From NCBI RefSeq assembly GCF_019396325.1, contig NZ_JAHKRO010000010.1, positions 62,001 to 126,000 of the forward strand: a stretch of 64,000 nt of DNA. The letters run 5' to 3'. Below are positions 32,801 through 40,424 of this stretch, piece after piece (position 1 is the first letter of the stretch; each line of letters starts with the position of its first letter). The stretch is from Nonomuraea ceibae (GTDB lineage Bacteria; Actinomycetota; Actinomycetes; Streptosporangiales; Streptosporangiaceae). Under the pieces are notes generated by a model that saw only the letters and a list, made by a program, of their open reading frames with translations, made no database searches and was not told where the DNA came from. The translations under genes were made by a program, and so were the position numbers.

Positions 32801-35800
32801 GCCGTCCTCGGCGACGACGTAGTCGTGCTCGACGTCTGGGGTCTCGGTGGTGGCGCGGCCGGGGAGCCACACCTTGGTGAGGCGGCCCAGCGCGTCGTGG
32901 GCGAAGCTGGTGGTACGGCCGGCCGGGTCGGTCCGCGTGGCCGGCACGCCGTGCGCGGGGTCGAGGGTCTCGGTCGTGACGTGGGCGGATGCGGCGTCGC
33001 CCGGGGTGACGGGCGGTCCGGTGGTGGTGATCCCGGTGGTCAGTCCGGCCGTCTCGGTGTACGCGGTCCGGGTCGTCCGGCCGAGCGCGTCCGTGACGGC
33101 CGTGACTCGTCCGTGGCCGTCGTACGCCGAGCGCGCGGACGGCACGTAGACAGGTGTGCCGTCGTCGTACTCTGCGATCTTCTCCACCCGGGTGGCGTCC
33201 CCCTTCTCCGGCGCGGCCCCGAAGGCGCCTCCGTCGTAGAAGGTGCGCACGTCGGAGACGATGCCGTCCGGCCGGGCGGGCGTGGCGGCGCAGCGGGCGG
33301 CGACGGTCTCGACCCGGGCGGGCCGGTCGCGAATCCAGGCGGCGGCGTTGATCGCGTACGTCGTGCGCGTGCACAGGTCGTCGTCCTGGCGGGCGGTGTC
33401 GCCCTGGTCGTCCAGCTGGGTCGGCAGACCCGTGACGGTGTCGTACGCGGTGTCGGTGCGGGTTTCCCGCCAGAAGCCCCCGTCCACGGCGGTCCAGGTA
33501 CGGGTGGTGGCGGTGCCGGTGAGAACCGCGTTGGAGGTGCCCCAGGAGCGGACGCGGGAAGCGGTCTGATGCTGCCAGGGCGTGTTGACGGTCTTGGTGT
33601 GTACGGATCCGCCCGGGCTGGTGTAGACGGTGCGCTTCACCTCGAACCCGGCCAGGGCGTTGTGATCGGTGTGCGTGCCGCCCTCGCCGTCGGAGACGGT
33701 GACGTCTTTGGTGCCACCGGAGGCGTTGAGCCGGTCGCCGTCCATGCCCCGCAGATACAGGTTCTCCTCAAGGGTGAGGGGTTCGCCGTCGCCACCGGTG
33801 CCGACCTGTACCCGCCCGTAGCCGCGCCACTGCGACCAGGTCTTCTCCTTGGCCTTGGCCAGGCCGTCGTCGTCGGCGAAGTGCCAGGCCGCGCCGCCCA
33901 GATAGCGGTAGCTGGTGACCATGTCCGGCGACCGGGCGGTGCGGTCCGACCGGATCACCTTCGTCACGACGTACTTGTGGAACCAGTCGCGGATCGGACT
34001 GTCGCGCCCTGCGGGCTGCCAGATGGCGGGGAAGCACCGCCTGGTGTTGGTCTCGGGGGCGGGCAGGTCGGACAGGGTGCAGTCCTCGCCGGAGTACTGG
34101 ACCTCGATCTGGCCGCCGTACGCGTCGAAGATCGCGCCGAGCCGGTACTTGACGAACGGGGGGATGTCGTCGCCGACGCGGTCGATCCGGTTCTTCATCT
34201 GGACGTGGTTGAAGGTGACCTCGGGGAGCGTCACCGGCGTGCCGGTGGCCTTGCCCGTGTGCTCGATCCCTTCCAGCAGCAACGGCCGATCCACGTCGGC
34301 GTCTCCCCACCTGTAGCGCAGCCGCCAGGTGTCCACGTCGCGGTAGCCGCCGTCCGGCCGCCTGACCTGCGTGGTGATGTCGGCGAGCCGCTTACGGGAC
34401 CAGAAGGTCGGCGAGATCAGCCCCTTCGCGGTGCACCCCGCCGCGCAGTTCTGGTCCCACGGCACATCGGGCCACCTGTCCGGGGAGCTGGCGATCTTGG
34501 CGGGGGCGCAGTCGAAGCCGCTGTCCGGGAGGCAGCGTTCCGCGGTGCCGAACACCATCCTGGCCGGGGGCGGGGCGAACAGGTCGTCGGACCGCAGGCC
34601 GTACTCGATGCGACTCAGCTGGCCGCCGCGCTCGTAGGCGACGTCGTCGGTCAGGGAGACGTTGCGGCCGTACCGGTTGCTCTCCTTGGCGTAGTAGTAC
34701 GTGATGGCGTTGCCATGGGTGTCCACGACGTGGTCGAGGTTCCAGCGCCACGCCTGGCGGCACGACGACTTCGCGAACCCCGCCGGGTCATGGCACGGCT
34801 CGCCGGCCTGGTTGCCGAAGACCGGGGCCGTCCAGACCGAGCCGGTGCGCGGCCGTTCCGCGGTCCAGCCGGGCAGCCGGTCGCGGCCGAAGAAGTACTG
34901 GGTGCCGTCGGGTGTGGTGGCCTTCCAGTACTCGCCGTCGTCGTCGCCGTCCCCGCCGCGGCTCGGCCCGCCGGTGAGACGCTCGAACCGGGTGCCGTCG
35001 TCGCCACGCGTCCGCCACGTGCCGTCGGCTGCCTTGATGAGCTCACCGCCCCTGCCGTTCCAGGTGACGGTCGCGTTGTCGTACGCCCAGCACTGGTCCC
35101 CCGGGTCGACGCCGTTGCTCTTGGGGGCGCCGTCGTCCACGCACGCCTTGTAGCTGCGTTCGATGAACCCCGGCCACAGCGCGAAACCTTCGCCCACCCA
35201 TGAGGACTGGTTGTTGGTGCTGGAGGTCCGGCCGTCCACCGAGCCGGAGGAGTAGCCGATCGCCGCCTGCGGCGTCAGTCCGCCCGGCACCGGCGGCACG
35301 CGCAACGGGTAGGACCAGCTGAAGTCGCCGGAGTTCCCGCCACCGCTCCAGGTCGCCGCCTCAGCCAGCGGTGTGGCCCGATAGTCGCCGAGCCCGCTCG
35401 CGGGACCGGCCTGGACGGCGAACACCGCCGACCCGGCGGCGACGTCGGCGGTCAGCGTCCGGGACTCGGCGTCGTTCTCCGCGGGCACCGGAGTGGTGGC
35501 ACGGCACGCTTCGGCGCCGGGGCTGGTCAGCGCGCAGTCAGGCAGCCGGACGAGCCGGAGGCGAGACCCATAGGAGCCGCCGTAGGCTTCGCCGATCCCG
35601 GAATAGGACACGCGCACTTCGGCCGGGCCCGCGCTGTCCACGGTGAACAGCAGCCCGCTTACGCCGGCCTTCGCCGCGGCGCCTCTGTCGAGGGCGCGCA
35701 CCCGGGCGTTCCCCGTCGCGCGCAGTTCGGCGGCGTCGCCCGCGGACGGCCACCGCGGCCGCGCCACCCGCTCCCCCGCCCTTGAGTCGGTGGTGCGCGG

Positions 35801-35959
35801 ACGAACCGGCACCCGCTCTCCCCGCACCGGAGGCCGGTCATCACCGATATCCGGTGCTCCCTTGACCGTCGGGAGCGAGTACGCCGGAGGGGCGGACAAA
35901 AGGCTTGCCACCGTGACGGCGACCGTTATCACGCATAACGACGCTTTACCTGCCCGCAC
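29858..35959 (-). CDS. RHS/YD-repeat secreted polymorphic-toxin-like protein
   Basis: 2033 residues from GTG 35959, chosen because GGGAGG lies at ideal spacing before it and it opens directly into a signal peptide (VRAGKASLCVITVAVTVASLLSAPPAYS). Residues 150-900 form the SpvB/TcdB-like N-terminal region (GGLTPQAAIGYSSGSVDGR). YD repeats run from about 940 to 1630 (YDGHGRVTAVTDALGR, YDALGRNTEIREG). The RHS core ends ARDYDPETGRFVSVDPLL and SSDPNGL at about 1777. A 256-residue tail follows: a Pro/Gly-rich linker with long Gly runs, then a roughly 110-residue domain from about 1920 with paired cysteines and a hydrophobic stretch. By RHS precedent this tail would be the toxic or effector domain. 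No immunity-like gene follows; the LamG gene does. Confidence 0.9.
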   Translation of the reverse strand: MRAGKASLCVITVAVTVASLLSAPPAYSLPTVKGAPDIGDDRPPVRGERVPVRPRTTDSRAGERVARPRWPSAGDAAELRATGNARVRALDRGAAAKAGVSGLLFTVDSAGPAEVRVSYSGIGEAYGGSYGSRLRLVRLPDCALTSPGAEACRATTPVPAENDAESRTLTADVAAGSAVFAVQAGPASGLGDYRATPLAEAATWSGGGNSGDFSWSYPLRVPPVPGGLTPQAAIGYSSGSVDGRTSSTNNQSSWVGEGFALWPGFIERSYKACVDDGAPKSNGVDPGDQCWAYDNATVTWNGRGGELIKAADGTWRTRGDDGTRFERLTGGPSRGGDGDDDGEYWKATTPDGTQYFFGRDRLPGWTAERPRTGSVWTAPVFGNQAGEPCHDPAGFAKSSCRQAWRWNLDHVVDTHGNAITYYYAKESNRYGRNVSLTDDVAYERGGQLSRIEYGLRSDDLFAPPPARMVFGTAERCLPDSGFDCAPAKIASSPDRWPDVPWDQNCAAGCTAKGLISPTFWSRKRLADITTQVRRPDGGYRDVDTWRLRYRWGDADVDRPLLLEGIEHTGKATGTPVTLPEVTFNHVQMKNRIDRVGDDIPPFVKYRLGAIFDAYGGQIEVQYSGEDCTLSDLPAPETNTRRCFPAIWQPAGRDSPIRDWFHKYVVTKVIRSDRTARSPDMVTSYRYLGGAAWHFADDDGLAKAKEKTWSQWRGYGRVQVGTGGDGEPLTLEENLYLRGMDGDRLNASGGTKDVTVSDGEGGTHTDHNALAGFEVKRTVYTSPGGSVHTKTVNTPWQHQTASRVRSWGTSNAVLTGTATTRTWTAVDGGFWRETRTDTAYDTVTGLPTQLDDQGDTARQDDDLCTRTTYAINAAAWIRDRPARVETVAARCAATPARPDGIVSDVRTFYDGGAFGAAPEKGDATRVEKIAEYDDGTPVYVPSARSAYDGHGRVTAVTDALGRTTRTAYTETAGLTTGITTTGPPVTPGDAASAHVTTETLDPAHGVPATRTDPAGRTTSFAHDALGRLTKVWLPGRATTETPDVEHDYVVAEDGIATVTTKALAPGGGRQVTQELFDGLQRPRQRQTEGPDGGRLITDTFYDSRGNVARTYDPYYAEGEPRPELFGVQTPGDVESQFTYTYDGLNRETLRRFVVGGNDVQEKWRTVTAYGGDRVAVDPPDGATPTVTITDARGRTTALRQYQGPSPSGSYQETTYTYRAGGEPATMRDPAGNTWSYAYDLRGRTTRSVAPDTGTRVTTYDDLDRPVTTTDARGRTLVRKYDALGRNTEIREGSTTGTLIAAWTYDTRSKGDLTEQTRHSEGRAYTERIDAYDHAGRPVKYTVVVPQEEGALAGNYTFTTAYNPDGSVRSRGYPAAGGLPAENVTTTYDELSRPTRLTGSLGTYVSATTYSATGAPLQYELSTGGKKVWQTFTYEHGTGRLATARAERQDVAGADRNATYTYDQAGTITSIADVSRSGTDTQCFTHDHLQRLLQSWSQATTDCAAAPSGAVVGGPAPYWHSYAYDVTGSRTREVRHGLGGQADTIRSYGNAPAGQGHRLDSIDQTGGAGTGGESFGYDAAGNLTRHTTGTENKTFTWDATGFLSKVSVDDADTSFVHSAGGKRLIRRDPGGSTLYLPGMEVRASTASAAAQPSAVRSYSHNGRTLATRAASGVNFLVPDHQGTALITVDAADQTLTQRRFTPFGDERGQAPATWPNERTFVGGTSDASTGLTHLGARDYDPETGRFVSVDPLLLGDPQQSHGYSYANNTPVTSSDPNGLAPSCGGGGGKARLLSDDCDGDYVRPPGDSDRDYHPRPGRPGRPGPGRGGGGGGGGGGHQGGGGGGGYRPPPIGPVRVCSGWCAIGDKVGDFRPDIGIPDLPGVPGLPSVPGIPKPGCQVFMPIPSLPGCDSPDPGGWEWKGKGEWGGWKCTITGCTIVLPRHIVKMLDQWLNNDGVGDFVWAVLGSTMAAACTLGSKRIEVGIACGVLTAMIVDEFQELLRDAAKNDQCVGFPIYSPPPGRPGWPGRTSDPSICPP
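30420..30520. repeat. Low-complexity Gly-codon tract (GCC/CCG-rich)
   Basis: About 100 bases of CCGCCGCCACC-type repetition on the plus strand encode poly-Gly and GRPGRPGPG runs in the RHS tail on the minus strand. It separates the RHS core from the C-terminal domain. Confidence 0.8.
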
Positions 35960-36046
35960 AGAAGCCTCCCTGCGCCGGTGAACCGATGATGGGGCAGAGC
36001 TCATTGCAGAACGGGTTTCACCGGCCAAGGCGGGCCGACAGGGCAA

Positions 36047-36530
36047 ATTCTAAAAAGGTCGGGAGGTCTCGGCAGCGGAGCTGATATTACGGGTATATAT
36101 CTTTTCAAATGTGTTTACTGTCGCCGCACCCATGTTGTTGTCGGCGAATTACGGGCCGCGAGCGGTGCCCGGGCCGCCAGGTCGACGGCCCGGCTGCGGA
36201 AGCAGCGCGCTCACTGCATGCCCACGACTGCCTCCACCGTCGGCGAGCACGCAGGAGACGCCGGCCACGGACGGGGTGCCGGCCCCTGTTCTTGCGCCAG
36301 TCCGGTTCGGGTTCGCGCCAGATCACGTGCCGCCTTGCGGTACTCCCTCGTGCGGGTGCGGCGCGAGCATCTCGTACCGGCGCATGGCCAAGGCGCGCCC
36401 GGCCACGCCTCCGACGAGGCTCCCACTGCCCGGCCTGCGGCCCAGCGTTTCGGGGACAGGCGCTCGGCTGGTGGTTCCGCCCCGGGCGCTGGGGCTCGGC
36501 GGCCGGCGCCCGGGTCGTCGGCATGGCCTG
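36047..36530. other. 484-bp stretch without a recognised gene
   Basis: The left 70 bases are AT-richer (ATATATCTTTTCAAATGTG near 36095-36115) and, with TAGAAT on the minus strand at about 36055-36050, probably hold the RHS promoter. The rest is GC-rich, with open frames on both strands but no recognisable protein family, and may be degenerate coding DNA. Confidence 0.5.
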
Positions 36531-37304
36531 TCAGACCGTCTTGGACTGGCCGCCGTCGATGACGTAGTCGGCGCCGTTGATGTTGCGGGCCTGTCCGGAG
36601 GCCAGGAACAGCACGAGTGCGGCGACTTCGTCGGGTTCGGTGAGTCGCCCGGTGTTGAAGCCTGCCTTGGCCGGGAAGCCGGTCAGGAAGTCCGCGACGG
36701 TGCTGCCGCCGGCCGCTGCCAGTGTTGCGCCGATGCCGTGCTCGCTCTCCCAGGCCGGAGTGCGGGTCGGTCCGGGAGAGACCGTGTTGATCCGCACCCC
36801 GCGCGGCCCGAGTTCCTCGGCCAGCGCCTTGCCCAGATTGGTCAGCGCGGCCTTGGAAGCTCCGTAATCGACGGTGGCGGGCTGGGGGAAGCGTCCGCGG
36901 ATCGAAGAGATGTTCACGATCGCTCCTTGGCGTTCCAGCAGGGACGGCAGGGCGGCGCGGATCGCGCGTACAGCGGAGAAGAAGTTGACCTCGAACGTGT
37001 ACTGCCATTGGGCATCGGTGATCGCGCCGAACCCTTCGAGCCGCGCGTCGAAAGCGCCCACATTGTTGATCAGCACGTCGATGCCGCCGAGGACGTCGGC
37101 GGCTTGGCCTACCGCCTCGGCCGGGCCTTCGGCGGTGGCCAGATCGACCGCGATCGGATGTGCTCCGGTGGCCTTGAGCTCCGGCCTGGCCGTGCGGGCC
37201 ACTCCCGCCACCCGGGCGCCCTGGGCGATCGCGTCGGTGACGATGGCCAGCCCGATTCCCTGGCTCGCTCCGGTCACCACGACTGCTTTTCCTGACAGGG
37301 ACAT
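36531..37304 (-). CDS. Short-chain dehydrogenase/reductase (SDR)
   Basis: 257-residue classical SDR. NAD(P) motif VVVTGASQGIG (8-18), NNVG of the central strand, catalytic Ser in NISSIRG, YxxxK in VDYGASKAAL, and SPGPTRTP and NINGADYVIDGGQ at the end. ATG 37304 (MSLSGKAV) follows GGAGAG. It lies 61 bases downstream of a TetR gene and has a copy of the same regulatory repeat just before its start, so it is the probable target of that repressor. Substrate is unknown. Confidence 0.92.
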   Translation of the reverse strand: MSLSGKAVVVTGASQGIGLAIVTDAIAQGARVAGVARTARPELKATGAHPIAVDLATAEGPAEAVGQAADVLGGIDVLINNVGAFDARLEGFGAITDAQWQYTFEVNFFSAVRAIRAALPSLLERQGAIVNISSIRGRFPQPATVDYGASKAALTNLGKALAEELGPRGVRINTVSPGPTRTPAWESEHGIGATLAAAGGSTVADFLTGFPAKAGFNTGRLTEPDEVAALVLFLASGQARNINGADYVIDGGQSKTV

Positions 37305-37318
37305 GACGCTCTCCATCT

Positions 37319-37338
37319 GTAATGTTCGTTCCAAATCG
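37319..37338. promoter_or_regulatory. Putative TetR operator before the SDR gene
   Basis: GTAATGTTCGTTCCAAATCG matches GTAATGGTCGTTTCAAATCG upstream of the tetR gene (18 of 20 bases). On the minus strand it reads GGAACGAACATT, the kind of half-palindrome bound by TetR proteins. Confidence 0.65.
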
Positions 37339-37344
37339 AGGGTA

Positions 37345-37377
37345 AATAAAAAAGCCGCGGCCGCCTCACAGGGCGGC
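37345..37377 (-). terminator. Rho-independent terminator after tetR
   Basis: The stem GCCGCC-TCACAG-GGCGGC (37360-37377) overlaps the end of the tetR coding region; on the minus strand it is followed by CGCGGC and a T-tract. It would partly separate tetR from the SDR gene, which then needs its own regulated promoter. Confidence 0.5.
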
Positions 37378-37944
37378 GATCGTCGCGTCCACCACCTCCT
37401 CCAGTTGCTGTCGGTCGGTGGCGGCCTTGCCGAGCACCCGCAGCCCGTAGACGGCGTTCAACACAAACCTCGCCAGGGCGGCAGCACTGCGCTCACGCGT
37501 GATCTCACCATCTCGCTGACCACGCGCCAGGGCCGCCGCCAACGCCTCCTCGACGCGGGCGAAGATGCGCCGCACCAGCGCGGTGACCGCCTCGTCCTTG
37601 CCGGCCAGCTCGATCGCGGCGTTCACCGCCAGACATCCCCGCCGTCCGGGATCACCGAGTTCGGCATCGATCACCCCCAGCATCAACTGCCGGATGCGCT
37701 CCTTCACCGGCCCGGACTCCTCCAGCAGTGCGATATCGGCCTCGGTGTTGCGTTCGAGGTATCGGCGCAGTGCCAGCTCGTAGAGCCGGTGCTTGCTGGC
37801 GAAGGCGTTGTAGAGACTGCTGCGCCCCAATCCGGTGCAGTCCACCAGATCCTGCGCGGACGTGGAGGCGTACCCGCGGGCCCAGAACGCCTCCATGGCG
37901 GCGTCAAGCACCTGCTCATCATCGAAGCCTCGCGCCCGGGACAT
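37366..37944 (-). CDS. TetR-family transcriptional regulator
   Basis: 192-residue repressor. HTH DDEQVLDAAMEAFWARGYASTSAQDLVD plus LGRSSLYNAFASKHRLYE (residues 8-54). The ligand domain carries RRGCLAVNAAIELAGKDEAV, typical of the AcuR/NemR-like group whose members answer to reactive electrophiles through a conserved Cys in GCLAVN. ATG 37944 is preceded by AGTAGG. Probably autoregulated and controlling the downstream SDR. Confidence 0.92.
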   Translation of the reverse strand: MSRARGFDDEQVLDAAMEAFWARGYASTSAQDLVDCTGLGRSSLYNAFASKHRLYELALRRYLERNTEADIALLEESGPVKERIRQLMLGVIDAELGDPGRRGCLAVNAAIELAGKDEAVTALVRRIFARVEEALAAALARGQRDGEITRERSAAALARFVLNAVYGLRVLGKAATDRQQLEEVVDATIAAL

Positions 37945-37959
37945 GACGATCAACCTACT

Positions 37960-37985
37960 CCATTAGTAATGGTCGTTTCAAATCG
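37960..37985. promoter_or_regulatory. Putative TetR operator before tetR
   Basis: Contains the perfect palindrome CCATTAGTAATGG (37960-37972), followed by the 20-base repeat shared with the SDR upstream region (37966-37985). It lies 16 bases upstream of the tetR ATG on the minus strand. Confidence 0.65.
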
Positions 37986-38255
37986 GCCGGACGGGGAGAC
38001 TCGGCCTTGGCGTGCGGCTCGCGTGCCGGCACCGCCTGATCGAACAACGCCCCGACCTCGCCCAGCTGATCGACCGCGTCTGAGCGACCAGCACCGGCAG
38101 GATCGGATAGCGGCGCTGGCTCCGATACGGACAGATCATTACGAAAGAAGATTAGATGCCCCTCTAAAGCCTGAAGAACCGCTTTCGCTACTGTGTTCCA
38201 AGATCAGAAGGGGGTGGCTGGGAGCGCGACCCCGTTGCAGCCAATGGGAGGATCG
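37986..38255. other. Intergenic region upstream of the lipoprotein gene
   Basis: About 270 bases. The sequence RHRLIEQRPDLAQLIDRV followed by a stop (38033-38084, plus strand) looks like a short C-terminal coding remnant of unknown origin. The AT-richer part near 38135-38195 probably holds the lipoprotein promoter. Confidence 0.4.
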
Positions 38256-38948
38256 ATGGGGAACGGTGGACGCATGCACCTGGTCCGGTGGGCGCGAGGC
38301 GGTCTTGCCCTCGCCTGCAGTGCTCTTCTCGCTGCGTGCGGAGGGTGGGCGCAACCGGACCGGTCTGCCCCCGACCTGGCGGTCACGCCAGAGACGCCTG
38401 CCACGGCGAGCCCGTCACCCTCTCCATCGGGTGCCTCGTTCGAGGGACGCGGTCCGGTGCTGTCTGTGAAGAAGGGGCCCTATCCGCACTCCGTTCAGAT
38501 CGTGGACGCCCAGCTCAGTCCCGACGCTCCGCAATCCCCGGCGCCGCTGGGCCTGACCTACATCCAGCTCGTGTTGAAGGTCACCAGCGCTCCGGGACGC
38601 CCCCTCAAAGCCCCGCATCCCCAGGCGTACTGGGTGGTTCACTACGACGGCTGCAAGGCCGCCCAGGACGCCAACAGTCAGGTCGGCTGTGGTGGCATGG
38701 ACAACGGGACCAACTACTTCACCGAAGAGGACATGCACTCCCCCGAGTACGGCACCGGCGTCTCCAAGCAGTTCGGCGACCTGGCGGCGGACACTCCGTA
38801 CTGGACCCGCGCCTGGCAACTGGTACCGGAGAAGGCCGACCTGTCGCGGGCTCAACTGTGCGAGGGGGTACGTACCGGAACCCCGGACAACTGCATCCCC
38901 CTCGGGACGGTTCGCCATGACAGCGGGCAGAGCCCGGCGGCAGGCTGA
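38256..38948 (+). CDS. Lipoprotein, unknown function
   Basis: 230 residues. ATG 38256 has an excellent ribosome site (GGGAGG, four bases before it). The lipoprotein signal is GGLALACSALLAAC with modified Cys near 28, followed by a Ser/Pro/Thr-rich linker and a beta-rich domain (PHSVQIVDAQLSPD, LGLTYIQLVLKVTSAPGR). Extracellular part has paired cysteines (GCKAAQDANSQVGCGG and CEGVRTGTPDNC). No family recognised. Confidence 0.8.
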   Translation: MGNGGRMHLVRWARGGLALACSALLAACGGWAQPDRSAPDLAVTPETPATASPSPSPSGASFEGRGPVLSVKKGPYPHSVQIVDAQLSPDAPQSPAPLGLTYIQLVLKVTSAPGRPLKAPHPQAYWVVHYDGCKAAQDANSQVGCGGMDNGTNYFTEEDMHSPEYGTGVSKQFGDLAADTPYWTRAWQLVPEKADLSRAQLCEGVRTGTPDNCIPLGTVRHDSGQSPAAG

Positions 38949-38982
38949 CAGGCCTCGGCCGAGAGCAGTACGGGGTGGGAGC

Positions 38983-40293
38983 TCAGGCGAGGACTGGGAA
39001 GTTGCTCCGGAAGACCCCGTGCGGGTCGCGGGCATGCTTGAGGTCGCGGAGGCGGGCCAGAGTCGCGCCCGTGAAGGCGCTCGCGGCGCGTTCCCCCTGG
39101 CCGAGGAAGGTGTACGGCTTGCGCCCGCTGGTGTGCGCCAGCAGCGAGGTGCTGAGTTCGCGTTGCCGTTCGGTGACGGCGGCGCCCGCCTCCGGGGTGG
39201 GGGACAGGCCGAAGAGGTAGAGGGCGTACGGCTCGGCCAGGTGGCCCGCGGCCGTGTCCGAGGGGCGGACCAGTGCGCCGCCCAGGTGCCGGAGCTGCAC
39301 GCTGAGCAGCGGGTCGATGGGCCGCTCCAGCAGCACGTCGGCGACTTCCGGTCCCAGCCCGGTCAGCAGTTCCGCCCGGGAGCGGCCGGCGCCGGGATCG
39401 GTGGGTTCCGCGGTGATGGCGGGCAGGTCGGCGACGGCCATCATGGCGCGGGAGTCCGACAGCCCGCCGTCGATCTTGTCGAGCGGGCGGAGCAGCCGTT
39501 CGGCGTCCCCCTGCGAGCCGAGGAAAGTCACGTCCACGGCGACCATGGGCGGGGCGCCGGGGAAGCGCAGGAGGTCGTACCAGGCGGTGAGCTCTTCGGG
39601 CGCGTCGGCGGTGATCTCCCGGTAGGCCGCGAGGACGTCGCGGGCCTTGTCGCCCGGCCACAGCATCCGCCCGCCGTACAGGGCGGGAGCGGGGTGCAGG
39701 TCGAACTCGACGGCGGTGACGATCGCGAAGTCACCGCCGCCGCCACGGAGGGCCCAGAACAAGTCGGGGTCGCTGTCGGCGTCGACCCGGGCACGAGCAC
39801 CGTCGGCGTCGACGACGGCGAAGGCGCGCACGCTGGAGGCGGCGAACCCGTGCTTGCGGCTGAACCAGCTCAGACCGCCGCCCAGCGTGTAGCCTGTGAC
39901 GCTGACCACCGGGGAACTGCCCGCCAGTCCGGTGAGCGCGTGCCGGCTCGCCGCCTGCTGCACCCGGCCCCAGCTCACGCCGGCACCCGCTCGGGCCCGC
40001 CGTTCCTGCGGGCGGATCACCAGCTCGTCCAGCCTGCCGGTGCGGAGCAGGATCACGTCGTCCACGTCACCGCTGGCGCCGTGGCCGTTCGGCTGGGTGG
40101 TGACGGTGAGACCGGCCAGGCGCGCGTGCCGTACCAAAGCCGCCACGTCGTCGGCGTCGGCGGCCTCCACGACCGCGCGGACGGGCTGCTCCACCGCCAG
40201 GTTCCACGGGCGGCGAGCCTGCTCGAAGCCGTCGTCCCCGGCCGCGAGCACGGCGCCCCTGACCACACTGCGCAGTTCGTCCCCGATGTTCAT
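38983..40293 (-). CDS. FAD-binding oxidoreductase, berberine-bridge-enzyme-like
   Basis: 436-residue flavoprotein of the PCMH/BBE family. FAD-binding segment LTVTTQPNGHGASGDVDD with His near 71, the usual site of 8-alpha-histidyl flavin linkage; VSVTGYTLGGGLSWFSRKHG lacks the second (6-S-cysteinyl) anchor. C-terminal BBE motif LKHARDPHGVFRSNFPV. AAGGGG precedes ATG 40293. Such enzymes oxidise alcohols, sugars or biosynthetic intermediates using oxygen. Divergent from a SARP-type activator across four direct repeats, so probably activated by it. Confidence 0.9.
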   Translation of the reverse strand: MNIGDELRSVVRGAVLAAGDDGFEQARRPWNLAVEQPVRAVVEAADADDVAALVRHARLAGLTVTTQPNGHGASGDVDDVILLRTGRLDELVIRPQERRARAGAGVSWGRVQQAASRHALTGLAGSSPVVSVTGYTLGGGLSWFSRKHGFAASSVRAFAVVDADGARARVDADSDPDLFWALRGGGGDFAIVTAVEFDLHPAPALYGGRMLWPGDKARDVLAAYREITADAPEELTAWYDLLRFPGAPPMVAVDVTFLGSQGDAERLLRPLDKIDGGLSDSRAMMAVADLPAITAEPTDPGAGRSRAELLTGLGPEVADVLLERPIDPLLSVQLRHLGGALVRPSDTAAGHLAEPYALYLFGLSPTPEAGAAVTERQRELSTSLLAHTSGRKPYTFLGQGERAASAFTGATLARLRDLKHARDPHGVFRSNFPVLA

Positions 40294-40336
40294 GTCGCAT
40301 CCCCTTCGTCGGCGTTGGAGCAAGGCTCTCGCAGGT

Positions 40337-40380
40337 GAGCTGGGGTCGAGCTGGGGTCGAGCTGAGGTCCGGTTGAGGCG
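40337..40380. promoter_or_regulatory. Four 11-bp direct repeats, SARP-type binding array
   Basis: GAGCTGGGGTC, GAGCTGGGGTC, GAGCTGAGGTC and CGGTTGAGGCG run head to tail (40337, 40348, 40359, 40370). In the register TCGAGCT-4-TCGAGCT-4-TCCGGTT they match the heptamer-plus-4 spacing bound by SARP proteins such as ActII-ORF4, where TCGAG heptamers are typical. The array lies between the divergent flavoenzyme and SARP genes, 45 bases before the SARP start; a -10-like TATGCT is at 40388-40393. Confidence 0.75.
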
Positions 40381-40424
40381 GGCGGCATATGCTGTGACCT
40401 CGGGGAATCTATCGGCAAAGTGGG

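Noticed and set aside
30143-35203. Two long plus-strand frames (735 and 826 residues) opposite the RHS gene
   Set aside because: Antisense shadows of the YD-repeat gene; periodic Val-Gly-Arg text mirrors the repeats.
36211-37008. Minus-strand frame running from the intergenic stretch into the SDR
   Set aside because: Overlaps the SDR in another frame, Arg-rich, no homology; the intergenic part likewise gave no family in any frame.
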